In this document: piece after piece, positions 17,887 to 26,792 of the stretch
How the letters are laid out: every line of letters begins with the position of its first letter
How positions within the stretch are numbered: position 1 is the first letter of the stretch
The notes under the pieces: generated by a model
What the model was told of the DNA's origin: nothing
Seen by the model: the letters and a program-made list of their open reading frames with translations, nothing else
The model's database searches: none
Made by a program: the position numbers and the translations under genes
Origin: JANMDS01 sp031430575
GTDB lineage: Bacteria; Pseudomonadota; Gammaproteobacteria; Burkholderiales; Casimicrobiaceae
Reading direction: 5' to 3'
Length of the DNA stretch: 64,000 nucleotides
Assembly (NCBI GenBank): GCA_031430575.1
Contig: JANPBT010000031.1
Location: forward strand, 85,523 to 149,522

Positions 17887-19755
17887 ATGACTACGCCATC
17901 AATCATAGATTCCGCAGGCGAAAGCGTTGCGAAGCGCGGGCTTGAGCGTATTGCAGCAGCATGTATGCGCCCATTAGAGGCCATCGCAGCGGTTTTGCTC
18001 ACCGTAATCATCACGCTCCTATTTACTGGGGTTGTCGCACGTTATATTTTTGCGATACCCGTAATCTGGATCGATGAGATCGTATCGCTCTCGTTTTTAT
18101 GGCTGGCGATGCTGGGTGCGGTCATCGCAATGAATCGAAATGAGCATTTGCGGCTCACGCTTGTCGTCGATAAGCTTGGCGAACCGTGGAAGAGCTACGT
18201 CCAAGCGTTTGCGATTTGCGCAGTCGGGGCAGCGTTAATCGCACTTGTGCCGCAAGCAATCGAATACGCAAAAGATGAGTGGGCAATTCGCACACCAGAG
18301 CTCAATATGCCCAACGCGCTACGGGTCGGTGCGATTGCGTTTGGCGTGATCGCCATGCTGTTGCAGGTCAGCGTTTTTGCGTGGCGTACGGTTGGATTGC
18401 AAAGCTTGCTCGCTGCGGCACTATTTCTGATCGTAATCGCGCTGCTCGCTAAATATTTTTCCGCTCACCTGGCTGGGCTGGGCAATGCCAACTTAATTTT
18501 GTTTTTAGGCGGCACAATTATCATTTGCTTGGCTGCTGGCGTGCCGATTGCATTCTGTTTCGGGCTCGCAGCCCTCAGCTACTTAGGCTTTACCACTTCA
18601 ACTCCGCTGACCGTTGTTGTAAGTCGTATGGACGAAGGCATGTCTAGCTTCATTCTTGTCTCGGTGCCCATTTTTGTTTTGTTGGGCTGCGTGCTCGACT
18701 CTACTGGAATGGGTAAGGCGATTGTGAGCGTTTTAGCGGCACTGCTTGGGCATATCAAGGCTGGCATGTCGTATGTATTACTAGGCTCACTCTTTATTGT
18801 TTCGGGCATTTCGGGCTCGAAGGTTTCAGATATGGCCACTGTCGCACCCGCGTTATTTCCTGAAATGAAGCGGCGCGGGCATAAGCCTCGCGAGATGATC
18901 GCGCTTCTGGCGACTGGCGCAGCAATGGCAGATACAGTGCCGCCAAGCATTGTGTTGATCGTCCTCGGTTCGGTCGCGGGTGTGTCGGTTGCCGGGCTTT
19001 TCCAAAGTGGATTTGTCATTGCGATGGTGCTGCTCGCAGCGCTACTCGTTTTGGCAAGATGGAATGCCCGTCACGAAAATACACACGGCCTGCGCCGCGC
19101 GCCGTGGGCTGATATTGGGCGGCTCGTTTTGCTTGCCGCGCCTGCGCTCATACTTCCTTTTATTATCCGCAGCGCCGTTGGTGAGGGCGTCGCGACGGCA
19201 ACTGAGGTTTCAACAATCGCTGTGCTGTATGCGCTTTTAATCGGCAAGTGGCTTTACGGTGGATTGAGCGCGCGGCAGGTCTACCGGATGTTGGTTGACA
19301 CGGCTGCGCTTAGCGGAGCGATCTTACTTATTTTGGGCATGGCCTCGGGCATGGCGTGGGTGATTGCGCAAAGCGGCATCATTCAAAAAATGTCGATTTT
19401 CTTAACTGCGCTTCCTGGCGGTGCGACTGCTTTTTTGGGTGTGACGATTATCGTATTTCTAGTGCTAGGATGTATTCTTGAAGGACTCCCCGCGATCTTA
19501 CTACTGGCGCCAATCATGTTTCCAATCGCCAAAAAATTGGGAATCCATGATATTCACTATGCGATGGTTGCCGTTACCGCGATGAATATCGGGCTCATGA
19601 TGCCACCCATTGGCGTTGGCTTTTATGTCGCCTGCCGCATTGGCGATGGGTCGCCAGATGACGTCATCGGTGCGATCTGGCCTTTTATCGCTGCGCTGCT
19701 TGTGGGGCTTTGTGTCATCGCAGCGGTGCCGTGGTTTTCAACGGTTGCGCTTTAG
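17887..19755 (+). CDS. TRAP transporter fused small and large permease (DctQM)
   Basis: 622 aa. Residues about 1-180 form the four-helix DctQ small subunit (VARYIFAIPVIWIDEIVSLSFLWLAMLGA); residues about 200-622 form the DctM large subunit with repeated long hydrophobic helices and AAMADTVPPSIVLIVLGSVAGVS. The Q-M fusion is a known TRAP layout. Works with the DctP receptor upstream, using a sodium gradient. The gene ends 6 bp from the convergent SDR gene with no obvious terminator. Confidence 0.93.
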   Translation: MTTPSIIDSAGESVAKRGLERIAAACMRPLEAIAAVLLTVIITLLFTGVVARYIFAIPVIWIDEIVSLSFLWLAMLGAVIAMNRNEHLRLTLVVDKLGEPWKSYVQAFAICAVGAALIALVPQAIEYAKDEWAIRTPELNMPNALRVGAIAFGVIAMLLQVSVFAWRTVGLQSLLAAALFLIVIALLAKYFSAHLAGLGNANLILFLGGTIIICLAAGVPIAFCFGLAALSYLGFTTSTPLTVVVSRMDEGMSSFILVSVPIFVLLGCVLDSTGMGKAIVSVLAALLGHIKAGMSYVLLGSLFIVSGISGSKVSDMATVAPALFPEMKRRGHKPREMIALLATGAAMADTVPPSIVLIVLGSVAGVSVAGLFQSGFVIAMVLLAALLVLARWNARHENTHGLRRAPWADIGRLVLLAAPALILPFIIRSAVGEGVATATEVSTIAVLYALLIGKWLYGGLSARQVYRMLVDTAALSGAILLILGMASGMAWVIAQSGIIQKMSIFLTALPGGATAFLGVTIIVFLVLGCILEGLPAILLLAPIMFPIAKKLGIHDIHYAMVAVTAMNIGLMMPPIGVGFYVACRIGDGSPDDVIGAIWPFIAALLVGLCVIAAVPWFSTVAL

Positions 19756-19761
19756 TCTGCA

Positions 19762-20538
19762 TCACTTTTTTCGAAGTGTCGGCAATCCCACGCCGCTTGC
19801 GTCAAATCCGCCATCAACCGCAAGCACTTGTCCGTTGACGTAACTCGCGGCTTTGCTACACAAAAAGCCTACGGCTTCTGCAATCTCCTCGGTCGTGCCG
19901 TAGCGGTTGAGCGGAATGGCATCGAAGTAATCTGAGCGAATAGCAACGGAATGTACGAGCTTAGACATCTCCGTTTCGACCGGACCAGGCGCGATAGCAT
20001 TCACCCTAATTCCGACATCGCCCAGCTCTATGGCTTGCTGCTTAGTGAGGTGAATGAGCGCTGCTTTGCTGGTGCCGTAGGCGACGCGCATCGTGCTTGC
20101 GCGCAAGCCTGAAATCGATGCGATGTTGACGATGCTGCCACCGCCGGTTTTCAACATCACCGGCGCACAGGCTTGCGTGCATAGAAATGCACCTTCAAGA
20201 TTGGTACGCATCACGTATCGCCATTCCTCAAAACTCGTATCAAGGATGCGCTTAAAAACCGCAACGCCTGCGTTATTAACCAAGACATCAATCCGAGCAA
20301 ATTTTTCTGTGATTGCGCTGATTGCAGCATCGACTTGCGCGGGCTGTGAAACGTCGGCATGCAAAGCGATGAGGCGCTGGGGCGCGTTGAGTTCAGTTTC
20401 AGTTTTTGCCAGGGTCTCATGATCATTATCAATCAGCGCGACGCAGTAATTTCGCGCGAGAAACCACTTACCGATGGCAAGACCGATCCCGCGTGCGCCC
20501 CCTGTTACGACGGCAACCGGAGTGGGTAGAGGGGACAT
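19762..20538 (-). CDS. Short-chain dehydrogenase/reductase
   Basis: 258 aa classical SDR: TGGARGIGLAIG (NAD(P)-binding), NNAGVAVF, the catalytic Ser of SISG and YxxxK as YGTSK, and the C-terminal FLCSKAASYVNGQVLAVDGG. Oxidises or reduces a hydroxyl/keto group of an unknown intermediate. Last gene of the molybdenum hydroxylase operon, separated from the dioxygenase gene by 63 bp. Confidence 0.92.
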   Translation of the reverse strand: MSPLPTPVAVVTGGARGIGLAIGKWFLARNYCVALIDNDHETLAKTETELNAPQRLIALHADVSQPAQVDAAISAITEKFARIDVLVNNAGVAVFKRILDTSFEEWRYVMRTNLEGAFLCTQACAPVMLKTGGGSIVNIASISGLRASTMRVAYGTSKAALIHLTKQQAIELGDVGIRVNAIAPGPVETEMSKLVHSVAIRSDYFDAIPLNRYGTTEEIAEAVGFLCSKAASYVNGQVLAVDGGFDASGVGLPTLRKK

Positions 20539-20601
20539 TATTTTTCCTAAAAATGAGTCTTGATAAATTTAATCTGACGAGAATAGTAATATTCCAGCGG
20601 T

Positions 20602-21192
20602 CTAATGAGCATCAAGCGCACGGTGCCAGGCGCGAGCATCTTTGCCGGGGTGAATCGCGCCGCAATTGGGGCAGGCGCGCGCTGTTTCGTTGGACGCATA
20701 GAATTCACTAAAGACGCGGGGCAGATCGGTGACGATATTGGCGAGCTGCAATTCGCTGCGATTCACGCGTGTCGCGCAGTGCGCGCAATACCATTCGAAC
20801 GCATCAATGACGCCAAGGGGGCGATTGCGCTCAATGACTGTGCACAGGCTGCCATGCTCCAGGCGCTGCGGCGAGTGGCGCACATGCGCAGGAAGCAAAA
20901 AAATATCACCTTCGCGCAAATCAATACGCTCGAATTTGCCGCGATCCAGCACGAAAATATAGGCATTGCCTTTGAACTGGTGGAAATACTCTTCATACGG
21001 ATCGTCGTGAAAATCTGTGCGTTCATTAGGCCCGCCAACTACAGTACAAATGAGATCAGAATTTTTCCAAATTTGCTGATTGCCAACGGGTGGCTTGAAG
21101 CGATCTGCATTTTCACTAAGCCATCCGTTGAGGCTAATCGGTGCACTGTAGTGGGTGGGCGAGGGCGTTTCGTTCATGTGGGAGCCAATCAT
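20602..21192 (-). CDS. 3-hydroxyanthranilate 3,4-dioxygenase homologue
   Basis: 196 aa cupin extradiol dioxygenase; strong resemblance to bacterial HAAO/NbaC. The Fe ligands H62, E68 and H106 (in FHDDPYEEYF and PAHVRHSPQR) are present, and the C-terminal rubredoxin-like site keeps both CxxC pairs (CAHC, CPNC). HAAO opens 3-hydroxyanthranilate to 2-amino-3-carboxymuconate semialdehyde. Starts at ATG 21192 overlapping the upstream stop (ATGA); ATG 21177 is an alternative. No decarboxylase or semialdehyde dehydrogenase of the kynurenine/2-nitrobenzoate route is adjacent, so its substrate here may differ. Confidence 0.9.
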   Translation of the reverse strand: MIGSHMNETPSPTHYSAPISLNGWLSENADRFKPPVGNQQIWKNSDLICTVVGGPNERTDFHDDPYEEYFHQFKGNAYIFVLDRGKFERIDLREGDIFLLPAHVRHSPQRLEHGSLCTVIERNRPLGVIDAFEWYCAHCATRVNRSELQLANIVTDLPRVFSEFYASNETARACPNCGAIHPGKDARAWHRALDAH

Positions 21193-22574
21193 CGAAAGAG
21201 GGCGCGTAGTGCGCTCAAAAGGCGCTGCCAGAGTGAAATCTGCGCCGCAGGTATAGAAGGAGAAATCGCGTTAGAAAACCTTACAAAAAAATCTGCAATC
21301 AATTTTTGCGCGGTGGCGTCGATGAGCCTGCTGCCGAGTTGCGCAATTTTGCCTCCGGTCTGAATGCGGGCGCTCCAATTAAGCTGCGTACCGTCGTTAG
21401 TTTGCTTTAGCGCCACGTGGGCTTCGCCGCTACCGTGCCCGATCGCGCCGCCATCACCAGTAAAGCGCAGTGTGCACGTGTTAGGGGGAATCAAATTTTC
21501 CAGCGTAATCTTTGAAATAAATCGTGCTGAAACGGGACCGATTCCTACTTTGATCGTGGCATCATATTGCAATTTTCCGTCGCGCTCACTAGACAACACG
21601 ATCGCCTCACAACCTGTGACGCAACGGCGCAAAGTCTCAGGATCGAGCAAGCGCTTCCAGACGATAGCGGGTAATGCCGGGATCGAGACGCTGCCGCGCA
21701 GCTGCGGCGGCGATGTGGAGTGATGCGGCGTTGATGCTGATAAAACTTGCAGCGCAGTTTTTGGCGTATCCACAATCGTTGCATGTTCACCAGTAATTGC
21801 GGCGACGGCACGGCGCGTGAGCACGGCAACCAAATGCGCTCGGTAGGCGGCACTGGCATGTAAGTCGCCCATCGCGTTTGCCGGATCAAACTGGCACGTC
21901 TCTAAACTAGCGACAGAAAAATGGATGGCAAGCGCACGCTCCGCGACGGGCCAACGAGAGACACCTGCGCCCAATCCCGTAATCGCAATACGCGATACAT
22001 CGCTGAATCGCGCGATGGCGACGCCCACCATCGCAAATCGCGACGCCGGCTGCTCAAATTTGACGTAGTGCGCCGAGATGGGCTTTGGAAATCGCACGGC
22101 GACAATGATTTCGTTTGATTCCAAGCATGTGGTGTAAATCGCTGAAAAAAAGGCATCGGCTGCAATCTCGCGCGCATCCGTGATGATCGTCGCGCCCATC
22201 GCCAGCACACCTGCGGGCCAGCAGGCCGCGGGGTCGTTATGCGCGAGCGCGCCGCCAATCGTGCCCATCGTGCGCACTTGGGCGTCGCCGATACCGGCCG
22301 CGAGCGCGCCGAGCATCGGGCAAAAACTGGCGACTTCTGATGAAGCTGCGATTTGGGCGTGCGTACACATTGCGCCGAAAGTGAGTGTGTTCTCGGCGCG
22401 CTTAATCTCTTTGAGCCCAGCAATTGCTTGCAGATCAATAAGATGTGATGGTGAGATCATGCCCAACTTCATCGCCGCAAGCAGGCTTTGACCCCCAGCG
22501 AGAAATTTAGTGTCAGGCTGCGCTGAATATTGCGTACGCGCATCGGCAACGGTTGTGGCTCGCGTGTAATGCAT
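21189..22574 (-). CDS. Molybdenum hydroxylase FAD subunit fused to a CoxG/SRPBCC domain
   Basis: 461 aa from ATG 22574 (TAATG overlap with the iron-sulfur subunit). Residues about 1-280 are a CoxM-type FAD-binding subunit (KFLAGGQSLLAAMKLGM; GTIGGALAHNDPAACWP). Residues about 295-440 are a CoxG/SRPBCC domain (LRGSVSIPALPAIVWKRLLD; GEAHVAL). CoxG-like proteins are normally separate and help anchor or mature CO-dehydrogenase-type enzymes. The dispersed repeat encodes SIPAAQIS in the tail. Passes electrons from the Mo site via FAD. The fusion is unusual in my recollection. Confidence 0.88.
   Translation of the reverse strand: MHYTRATTVADARTQYSAQPDTKFLAGGQSLLAAMKLGMISPSHLIDLQAIAGLKEIKRAENTLTFGAMCTHAQIAASSEVASFCPMLGALAAGIGDAQVRTMGTIGGALAHNDPAACWPAGVLAMGATIITDAREIAADAFFSAIYTTCLESNEIIVAVRFPKPISAHYVKFEQPASRFAMVGVAIARFSDVSRIAITGLGAGVSRWPVAERALAIHFSVASLETCQFDPANAMGDLHASAAYRAHLVAVLTRRAVAAITGEHATIVDTPKTALQVLSASTPHHSTSPPQLRGSVSIPALPAIVWKRLLDPETLRRCVTGCEAIVLSSERDGKLQYDATIKVGIGPVSARFISKITLENLIPPNTCTLRFTGDGGAIGHGSGEAHVALKQTNDGTQLNWSARIQTGGKIAQLGSRLIDATAQKLIADFFVRFSNAISPSIPAAQISLWQRLLSALRALFR
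21236..21254 (-). repeat. Dispersed 19-bp repeat inside the CoxM-CoxG gene
   Basis: Perfect AAATCTGCGCCGCAGGTAT; read in the gene as IPAAQIS near the C-terminus. Confidence 0.9.
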
Positions 22575-23080
22575 TAGTCGCGGGGAAGACATACGTTTCG
22601 GGCGGCGCGCATTTGGTTGAGCCCATCGCAAATGGCGTCGATGATGCCGTAGTAGCCGGTGCAGCGGCAGAGATTTCCTGTCAACGCCTTACGCACCGCG
22701 TTGGGTGTCGCCGCGATGCCTTCCGCATCCATTGCAATTGCGCGCACGATCATGCCGGGTGTGCAGTATCCGCACTGCAGGGCGTGATGCTGCGAGAAAG
22801 CGCGCTGCATGATGTGCAGTGCGCCGCCGCTTTCGGTTTCTTTCGCGATACCTTCGATCGTCGTAATTTTTTGGTTTGGCGAAATCTGTGCCGCGAGGAC
22901 GTTACACGATTTCACCGGTGCGCCATCAACGAGCACCGTACATGCGCCACATTGCGCAGTGTCGCACCCAGGCTGCGTGCCTTTTAGATTACAAAAGTCG
23001 CGCAGTGCGGTGATCAAGCGCGTGTCGGCGGGCGCGTCTAACGCCTGTTGGTCGCCGTTGATCGTCAATAACATGTTCAT
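22574..23080 (-). CDS. Molybdenum hydroxylase [2Fe-2S] subunit
   Basis: 168 aa CoxS/XdhC-type small subunit. The plant-ferredoxin cluster motif GCDTAQCGACTV lies in the N-terminal half. The second cluster motif CGYCTPGM...LCRCTGYYGI lies in the C-terminal half, so all eight cysteines are present. Carries electrons between the molybdopterin and FAD subunits. Its ATG at 23080 is formed at the end of a dispersed-repeat copy; an ATG two codons later is possible. Between the DapA-like gene and the FAD subunit. Confidence 0.94.
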   Translation of the reverse strand: MNMLLTINGDQQALDAPADTRLITALRDFCNLKGTQPGCDTAQCGACTVLVDGAPVKSCNVLAAQISPNQKITTIEGIAKETESGGALHIMQRAFSQHHALQCGYCTPGMIVRAIAMDAEGIAATPNAVRKALTGNLCRCTGYYGIIDAICDGLNQMRAARNVCLPRD

Positions 23081-23096
23081 ACCTGCGGCGCAGATT
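23079..23096 (+). repeat. Dispersed repeat abutting the [2Fe-2S] subunit start
   Basis: ATACCTGCGGCGCAGATT; on the gene strand it ends at the ATG, like the folC copy. Confidence 0.85.
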
Positions 23097-23101
23097 GAGG
23101 C

Positions 23102-24055
23102 TTAAAGCACGAGCCTTGATTCAGCGAATGCAGAGCGAATGACCGTTCGCTCGTCCTCAGTTAAATTGAGCATCGGGCGGCGCACGGGGCCACCCACTTG
23201 CCCCAGCAACTCAAGCCAAAATTTTGAGTGGGCTTGCGGCTTACCTTTTGGTCGGGATTGCTTGAAGGCATGGCGGGCAGCACTCAAGCTATCGCGCACC
23301 CGCTTGGCTTGCGCGTGGGCACCGGCGAGCGCTAATTTTGTGTATTCATTCATCCGCTGATCGTGCGTGGTTTGCAGCAAATAGGGCGGCGTAGAGCATA
23401 AATAGAGCTGCCATTTCAACTCTAATATATTATCAAGCCACTCCTCCTCGCTGGCAGTGCTCACGATAATTTTGTCGCCAGCGAGTTTGGTCAACTGCGC
23501 GTAAAGCGCACGATCCACGCTATATTTAATCGCGACGATATTGGGCAGCTCGGCGATGCGCGCACACAGCGCCGGGCTCATCACATAACCACAATCAGGG
23601 TGATTCCAAAGCGCAATGCCGATATCAACTTCGCTTGCGATATGGCGATAGTATTCGTAAATTGTGTCGTCGGTATCAGCGCCAAAATGCAAGACCGGCG
23701 AGTGGACGACGATGTAATCAGCGCCGCATGCCTGCGAATGCCGGGCGAGATCAAGCACCACATCAAGATTGGTATCGGAGCAAGACGTAATGATGCCGCA
23801 TGTTCCGTTGGCTTCATCGACCGCAACTTCAAACAGACGCTTCCGTTCGGGCACGCTCATCGAAAAATATTCAGCCTGCTTGCCTCCGACGAAAAGCCCG
23901 CTCAATTTAAGGTTATGAATCCAGTGTTTGATGTTTTTTCGAAAGCCAGGCTCATCGACGCTGAGATCGGATGCGAATGGTGTAAGCGTCGCCGCCCAAA
24001 TTCCCCGAAAATTCTTGCGCGAATATGCTTTTGCTTCTGCTTTGGTGTATTTCAT
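23102..24055 (-). CDS. Dihydrodipicolinate synthase/NAL-superfamily lyase
   Basis: 317 aa TIM-barrel DapA-superfamily protein. The Schiff-base lysine is likely the K in NIVAIKYS. The family GTxGE-like loop is altered to VGGKQAEYFSM, so it is neither a normal DapA nor a sialate lyase. Some relatives are hydratase-aldolases in aromatic catabolism (NahE type) or 2-oxoacid lyases. It sits between the large Mo subunit and the small subunit, so it most likely cleaves or hydrates a ring-fission or pyruvate-containing intermediate. Substrate unknown. Confidence 0.82.
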   Translation of the reverse strand: MKYTKAEAKAYSRKNFRGIWAATLTPFASDLSVDEPGFRKNIKHWIHNLKLSGLFVGGKQAEYFSMSVPERKRLFEVAVDEANGTCGIITSCSDTNLDVVLDLARHSQACGADYIVVHSPVLHFGADTDDTIYEYYRHIASEVDIGIALWNHPDCGYVMSPALCARIAELPNIVAIKYSVDRALYAQLTKLAGDKIIVSTASEEEWLDNILELKWQLYLCSTPPYLLQTTHDQRMNEYTKLALAGAHAQAKRVRDSLSAARHAFKQSRPKGKPQAHSKFWLELLGQVGGPVRRPMLNLTEDERTVIRSAFAESRLVL

Positions 24056-24059
24056 GATT

Positions 24060-26156
24060 TCAATTTTGCCGCATCGCAGCCCATAGTTTTTCAGAAGTCA
24101 GCGGAAATGATAGATCCGCAGTGTCAAAAGCATGCAACGCATCACATGCCGCATTAAGCAGCGCCGCGGGCACCCCGATGCAGCCTGCTTCTCCAACACC
24201 TTTTGCACCGAGCACGTTTGCACGCGTTACGCTGAAAGCAGACACTAGCGTGACCGGCGGCATATCGTCCGCGCGCGGGATTGCGTAGTCCATCAACGAT
24301 CCCGTGCGCAATTGTCCCTCTTCGTCGTAGACCATTTCTTCCATCATCGCTTGTCCGATCCCTTGCGCGAGCCCGCCGAGCAATTGCCCTTTTGCGAGAT
24401 CGGGTGAAATGATCTGGCCAGCATCGTCGGCCCAAATGATGCGCTCAATCGTTGGCACGCCGGTGTCGCGATCGATCGACATTTGGGCTATGACCGCGCC
24501 GCAGCTCCAAGCTTCCATCGTTGCAGTATATTTTGATTCGGCAGTGATTGGAAGCGCGTGCCCCGCATCGCGCAGCGACTTCACTTTTTGTGCGGCTTCC
24601 ATCACCGCGCTTCCACCAATGGCGATGCTACGGCTTGCGAGCGCGCCGATGCCTTCTGGTGCGCGATCGGTATCGCCGTGAATGACTGAAATCTGCGCCG
24701 TAGGTATGAGCAGAATTTGACTTGCAATTCGTGCGTAAGTGGTCTCGTGCCCTTGCCCTTGCGCAGAGCTTCCGCTGGCGACTTCCGCGCGCCCGTCGCT
24801 GTGGAGCGTAACGCGTGCGCTTTCCCATCCGCTGCCGCAGGGCTCGACATACATTGCGACGCCGATGCCGACGATTTCACCTTGCGCGCGACGCGTGGCT
24901 TGGGATTTGCGCGCTGCTTCATATTCAAAAGCTGCGCAGGCCTGCCTTAATACTGCATCGTAGTCGCCCGAGTCGAGCGTTTCGCCTGTCGCAGAGTGAT
25001 GTGGCATTTCGTCCGCACGTATGAAGTTTCGGTGACGAAATGCGACCGCATCCATCGCAATTTTTTTTGCCGCGAGATCGCATAATCGTTCCAGCATCAT
25101 GGCTGCTTCTGGCCTGCCCGCGCCGCGATAGATATTGACTGGCGCGTGGGCAGAAAGTGCAGCGTTCCCTGCAATATGAACGTTGTCGATGCGGTAGGGC
25201 CCGGGCAAAATTCGTGCAGCATTTCGCATCGGTATCACTGCGCTGTAAGCAAGCCACGCACCAAGTGGGAAGTGGAAATTTGCCGTCAATGCAGTCGCGT
25301 CCCCAGCTTCAGTAAATGATAGCGTTGCGCTCAAAGTGCTGCCGCGACCTTGCGTTGCCGCGAGAAAGTCTTCCGAGCGCGTTGCCATCCATTTGATGCA
25401 GGTGCGTAAGCGCTGCGCCGCCAGCGCAATAAGTAATTCCTCTGGGTAAAGCGATGCCTTTGCACCAAACGCGCCGCCGACATCGGGCGCGATCACCCGC
25501 ACTGCGGCTAACGGAATCTGCAACGTTTGCGCAAGGGAATCGCGCGCCCGGCTCACGGCTTGCGTGCCGACCCAGGCGGTGAGCTTTTGGGCATTGTCGT
25601 CCCACTGCGCGATGCACGCACGCGGCTCCATCGTCATCGCGCAAACCCGGGGCTGCGCTTGCGAAAATGCGACCTGCAAAGACGAAATCTGCGCCGCAGG
25701 TATTGCACTTTTTTCACGCGTATCAAATGCTAATGAGAAGAGTGGTGCAATCGAAGGTGATTTATTTTCAACTGCTGAATAGACAACATCAATCGCAGCG
25801 ATAGCGGCGGTGGCCGCGTGCTGCGATTTTGCGATCACGAGTGCGATCGGTTGCCCAACAAACGCGACGTGCGACTCCCCCAGTAGCGGCGCGCGAAAAT
25901 CGTGCGCAGCGGCAACGAGCGGATTGTGCGCAGGCATCGAAACGTCTGGAAAATCACTCGCTTGAAAAATTGCAACGACGTCGGGCGATGTGCGTGCGTC
26001 TGCGAGATTAAGCTTGAAAGCTGCGTCGGCATGACTACTGCGCAAAAAGACAGCGTGCAGCATATCGTGAACTGCAATATTGTGAATGAACTGTCCGCGC
26101 CCCGTTACGAGACGTGCATCTTCCACGCGCAAAAGCGCATCTTCCGCATCAGTCAT
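24060..26156 (-). CDS. Molybdenum hydroxylase large subunit (xanthine dehydrogenase/CoxL form II type)
   Basis: About 698 aa molybdopterin-cytosine-dinucleotide subunit. Domain order: N-terminal a/b hammerhead (EDARLVTGRGQFIHNI), then Mo-binding parts with DVGGAFGAKASLYPEE, IYRGAGRPEAAM and GSSAQGQGHETTYARIASQIL, and a catalytic-Glu region KGVGEAGCIGVPAAL. The YRGAGR signature is the form II type, not the AYXCSFR of true CO dehydrogenases, so hydroxylation of an aromatic or N-heterocycle or an aldehyde is likelier than CO oxidation. Rather short for the family (usually about 760-800). Two repeat copies encode IPAAQIS and IPTAQIS. GTG 26171 is an alternative start. Confidence 0.9.
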   Translation of the reverse strand: MTDAEDALLRVEDARLVTGRGQFIHNIAVHDMLHAVFLRSSHADAAFKLNLADARTSPDVVAIFQASDFPDVSMPAHNPLVAAAHDFRAPLLGESHVAFVGQPIALVIAKSQHAATAAIAAIDVVYSAVENKSPSIAPLFSLAFDTREKSAIPAAQISSLQVAFSQAQPRVCAMTMEPRACIAQWDDNAQKLTAWVGTQAVSRARDSLAQTLQIPLAAVRVIAPDVGGAFGAKASLYPEELLIALAAQRLRTCIKWMATRSEDFLAATQGRGSTLSATLSFTEAGDATALTANFHFPLGAWLAYSAVIPMRNAARILPGPYRIDNVHIAGNAALSAHAPVNIYRGAGRPEAAMMLERLCDLAAKKIAMDAVAFRHRNFIRADEMPHHSATGETLDSGDYDAVLRQACAAFEYEAARKSQATRRAQGEIVGIGVAMYVEPCGSGWESARVTLHSDGRAEVASGSSAQGQGHETTYARIASQILLIPTAQISVIHGDTDRAPEGIGALASRSIAIGGSAVMEAAQKVKSLRDAGHALPITAESKYTATMEAWSCGAVIAQMSIDRDTGVPTIERIIWADDAGQIISPDLAKGQLLGGLAQGIGQAMMEEMVYDEEGQLRTGSLMDYAIPRADDMPPVTLVSAFSVTRANVLGAKGVGEAGCIGVPAALLNAACDALHAFDTADLSFPLTSEKLWAAMRQN
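24689..24707 (-). repeat. Dispersed repeat, one-mismatch copy in the Mo subunit
   Basis: AAATCTGCGCCGTAGGTAT; read as IPTAQIS. Confidence 0.8.
25685..25703 (-). repeat. Dispersed 19-bp repeat in the Mo subunit
   Basis: Perfect copy; read as AIPAAQIS in the N-terminal third of the protein. Confidence 0.9.
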
Positions 26157-26219
26157 CGATGCATTACACACGAATGTGGGTTTCGCAGGGCAAAATGTAT
26201 CAACAACGGAGATTTACGC

Positions 26220-26699
26220 ATGCGAATTGGACAAGGATTTGACGTACACGCGCTCGTCGAAGGGCGCAAATTAGTGATCGGCGGAGTAACCATCCCTTAC
26301 GCCCGCGGGCTCGCAGGGCATTCCGATGCCGACGTGTTGATTCATGCGATTTGCGATGGGATTTTGGGTGCACTTGGGTTAGGTGATATTGGTCATCACT
26401 TCCCCGATACTGATGTTCAATATAAAGGTGCTGATAGCCGCGTGTTGTTGCGGGCGTGTGCCGAAAAAATGGTGGCGCTCGGTTATGAAATCGGCAACAT
26501 CGACGCTACGATCATCGCGCAAGCACCCAAAATGGCACCCCATATCGCAACGATGTGCGCGTTAATTGGCGCTGATCTGGGCTGCGCTGATCGCGTTAAT
26601 ATTAAGGCGACCACGACTGAGATGCTGGGATTTACCGGGCGCGGCGAAGGCATTGCGGCGCAAGCGGTGGTGTTGCTCGTGCAGGCGCGCGATGCGTAG
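26220..26699 (+). CDS. ispF: 2-C-methyl-D-erythritol 2,4-cyclodiphosphate synthase
   Basis: 159 aa, normal for IspF. Metal ligands appear in GQGFDVHAL (D, H) and the later His in HSDADVLIHAICDG; the C-terminal TTTEMLGFTGRGEGIAAQAVVLL is typical. Fifth step of the MEP isoprenoid pathway, forming the cyclodiphosphate from CDP-ME-2-phosphate. ispD, usually next to it, is absent; the divergent neighbour is the Mo hydroxylase gene. The start at 26220 is 64 bp from the divergent gene's start. Confidence 0.97.
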   Translation: MRIGQGFDVHALVEGRKLVIGGVTIPYARGLAGHSDADVLIHAICDGILGALGLGDIGHHFPDTDVQYKGADSRVLLRACAEKMVALGYEIGNIDATIIAQAPKMAPHIATMCALIGADLGCADRVNIKATTTEMLGFTGRGEGIAAQAVVLLVQARDA

Positions 26700-26717
26700 T
26701 CTTTGAAGATGAGTGCC

Positions 26718-26792
26718 ATACCTGCGGCGCAGATTCGGCCTATTTTGATCAAGATACGAGCCTAAAAGAGGCTAAATCTGCGCCGCAGGTAT
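26718..26792. terminator. Inverted pair of dispersed repeats after ispF
   Basis: Copies at 26718-26735 (plus) and 26774-26792 (minus, perfect) separated by 38 bases. The second lies inside the last codons of the histidine kinase gene. Likely hairpin between convergent ispF and the two-component operon. Confidence 0.7.

Noticed and set aside
24060..26156. True aerobic CO dehydrogenase
   Set aside because: The large subunit has YRGAGR, not the AYXCSFR active-site loop of form I CO dehydrogenase.
26772..26792. Frameshift at the end of the histidine kinase
   Set aside because: The catalytic domain is complete; the odd C-terminal residues come from the dispersed repeat, not from a frame error.
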